NCBI GenBank assembly: GCA_046729975.1 | Contig: JBKPHS010000013.1 | Span: 1-13,876, forward strand | Length of the DNA stretch: 13,876 nucleotides | Direction of reading: 5' to 3' | Origin: JBKPHS01 sp046729975 | Lineage (GTDB): Bacteria > Actinomycetota > Thermoleophilia > Solirubrobacterales > Thermoleophilaceae | Shown here: in pieces, positions 12,693 through 13,876 of the stretch | Layout: every line of letters starts with the position of its first letter | How positions within the stretch are numbered: the first letter of the stretch is position 1 | Made by a program: the position numbers and the translations under genes | Notes under the pieces: generated by a model | What the model was told of the DNA's origin: nothing | The model's input: the letters and a program-made list of their open reading frames with translations, nothing else | Database searches by the model: none

Positions 12693-12698
12693 CTCTCA

Positions 12699-13826
12699 AT
12701 GCTGAAGCGAATCTGGGCCCTCGTGGTCCTCACGCTGCTCCTGTCCTGCGCGCCCGCTCTCGCGGCGCCGGCTACCCTCGACCTGCGGGTCGAAGGGTCA
12801 TCGCAGACGCTCTACGAGCATGCGATCAACTCCGACGGCCACAACGTGACCACGGCGTCGGGCGGCACGCACAAGTGCGACGGCACGAACGGCAATGTGA
12901 ATCCCTCGCCGGGACCGACCATGACCGCCGCCCTCGACGACGCCGCCCATGCCAGCGGTTTCACCTGGGACGGGACCTACGACTCGGGCTTCGACGACTA
13001 CTTCATCAGCCGCATCGGCCCCGACACCAACACCGGCGCCCCGACGTTCGAGCCCTACTGGGGCCTGTTCCTGAACTGGGTCGCCACGTCGGTCGGCGGC
13101 TGCCAGCAGCGCGTGCACACGGGCGACCGCGTGCAGTTCCTCTACAGCTCGTTCGGCCAGCCGCTGCTCGAGCTCTCGGGCGCGCCGGTGAAGGCGGAGA
13201 CGGGCCAGTCGTTCGGAGTCAAGGTCGTCCAGCACGACGGCAACGGCGGCTCGGCCCCCGGGGCCGGCGCGAGCGTCGCCGGGCAGACGACCGGCCCGGA
13301 TGGGTCGACCCAGGTCTCATTCGACACGCCGGGAGTCAAGCTCTTCAAGGCCACCCGCTCGGGGGCGGTGCGGTCCAACGCCGCCGAGGTCTGCATCTAC
13401 TCGCCGGGCACCGGCGACTGCGACACCTTCGTGCCGCAGACGGCTGCGGCGCTGCCACCGGTGGCCGGTGACAGCCGTGCGCCGATCGCCACGATCGCGT
13501 CGCTGCGCGACGGGGCGCGCTACCGCCGCGGCCCGCGGTTGCTGCGAGGCACGGTCGACGAGGAGACGGGGCTGCATCAGGTCTATTTCCGGCTCCGGCT
13601 GACGGCGGCGGGCGGCTGCCGCTGGTTCAGCGGCAAGCGCGAGAGGTTCACGCGGCCGGGTCACTGCGGCAGCGCGCGCTTCACTCGCCTCGGCGACGAC
13701 GCCAGCTGGTCGTACCTGCTGCCCGCGCGGCTCGGGCCGGGCCGCTACGTGCTCGAGGTCAAGGCGCTCGACCGCGCGTTCAACGCCGGCCGCGCGCGCG
13801 TCCGCTTCACGGTGGTCGGCGGGTGA
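12699..13826 (+). CDS. Secreted DUF4430-type (transcobalamin-like) protein under B12 control
   Basis: A 375-residue exported protein. The signal peptide spans residues 1-22 (MLKRIWALVVLTLLLSC, then APALA); LLSC at 14-17 is a possible but atypical lipobox. Residues 25-150 read LDLRVEGSSQTLYEH, then FTWDGTYDSGFDDYFISRIG, YWGLFLNWVATSVGG and HTGDRVQFLY. This fits DUF4430, the domain related to the C-terminal domain of transcobalamin. An Ig-like segment follows (about 152-240: PVKAETGQSFGVKVV, TGPDGSTQVSFDTPG), then a Cys-containing beta domain with GRYVLEVKALDRAFNAGRARV at the end. With a cobalamin riboswitch directly upstream, a role in capturing cobalamin or corrinoids outside the cell is the natural inference. 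The stop overlaps the next start by 4 bp. Confidence 0.8.
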   Translation: MLKRIWALVVLTLLLSCAPALAAPATLDLRVEGSSQTLYEHAINSDGHNVTTASGGTHKCDGTNGNVNPSPGPTMTAALDDAAHASGFTWDGTYDSGFDDYFISRIGPDTNTGAPTFEPYWGLFLNWVATSVGGCQQRVHTGDRVQFLYSSFGQPLLELSGAPVKAETGQSFGVKVVQHDGNGGSAPGAGASVAGQTTGPDGSTQVSFDTPGVKLFKATRSGAVRSNAAEVCIYSPGTGDCDTFVPQTAAALPPVAGDSRAPIATIASLRDGARYRRGPRLLRGTVDEETGLHQVYFRLRLTAAGGCRWFSGKRERFTRPGHCGSARFTRLGDDASWSYLLPARLGPGRYVLEVKALDRAFNAGRARVRFTVVGG

Positions 13827-13876
13827 GGTCCCGGCGCACCGCCGCGGGCCTGATCGCCGCCGGCGCGGTCCTCCTG
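13823..13876 (+). CDS. Start of a second exported protein in the B12-controlled operon (3' end missing)
   Basis: GTG 13823 overlaps the DUF4430-type gene's TGA as GTGA and opens VRSRRTAAGLIAAGAVLL, running off the window. A basic start followed by a hydrophobic run indicates a signal peptide or first membrane helix. The overlap argues for coupled expression and riboswitch control. The rest is not visible; a transport component or another surface domain protein would be expected. Confidence 0.5.
   Translation, partial: MRSRRTAAGLIAAGAVLL

Noticed and set aside
1..13876. CRISPR array, insertion sequence ends, phage genes or a replication origin
   Set aside because: No regularly spaced repeats, transposase or integrase motifs, phage structural genes or iteron/DnaA-box clusters were found.

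Overview
The window is GC-rich actinobacterial DNA, most likely from an uncultured Thermoleophilia (Solirubrobacterales/Gaiellales-type) genome. The best clue is a tandem pair of NTF2/SnoaL-like proteins beginning MSQENV and ending ALEA(A/V)GL-E, a paralogue style I associate with that class. GTG/TTG starts, 1-4 bp gene overlaps, a leaderless-looking promoter and a tRNA-Glu gene without encoded CCA also fit. The assignment is inferred; there is no rRNA or marker gene here.

Layout. (1) 2-238: end of a secreted glycine-rich protein, then about 560 bp without a convincing gene. (2) 801-2963, + strand: GT87-like membrane glycosyltransferase, two SnoaL-like paralogues and an unlisted 56-residue membrane peptide, joined by near-identical TAGGCGATG junctions and followed by a fragment of a further SnoaL tail. 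(3) 2995-3972: decayed DNA with a broken secreted-protein gene on the minus strand. (4) 3973-10886: a cluster bracketed by a 23-bp direct repeat (3790-3812 and 11033-11055), the second copy being the 3' end of an intact tRNA-Glu(CTC) gene. This looks like an old tRNA-targeted insertion. (5) 11157-12430, - strand: a ferritin-like diiron protein overlapping an NTF2-like protein. (6) 12507-13876, + strand: a cobalamin riboswitch controlling a secreted DUF4430-type protein and a second, truncated gene.

The centre of interest is the divergent cluster around 7107-7173. Leftward it encodes an ArsR-rhodanese fusion regulator, a DUF4395 membrane protein, a SAM methyltransferase, a DsrE-family protein and an APH-like kinase. 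Rightward it encodes a persulfide-dioxygenase-like metallo-beta-lactamase-fold protein, a 32-residue membrane peptide, an MFS transporter and a SnoaL-like protein. The methyltransferase frame is interrupted by one in-frame TGA exactly where relatives carry Cys in an LWTGC-IAGAL motif. A SECIS-like stem-loop (apical loop UGGAG starting 17 nt after the TGA) follows it, and the extended frame ends in a TGATG overlap with the DsrE start. I interpret it as a selenocysteine-containing methyltransferase in a sulfur/metalloid-handling operon under an ArsR-rhodanese switch. The enzyme motifs are visible; the substrate and physiological role are inference.
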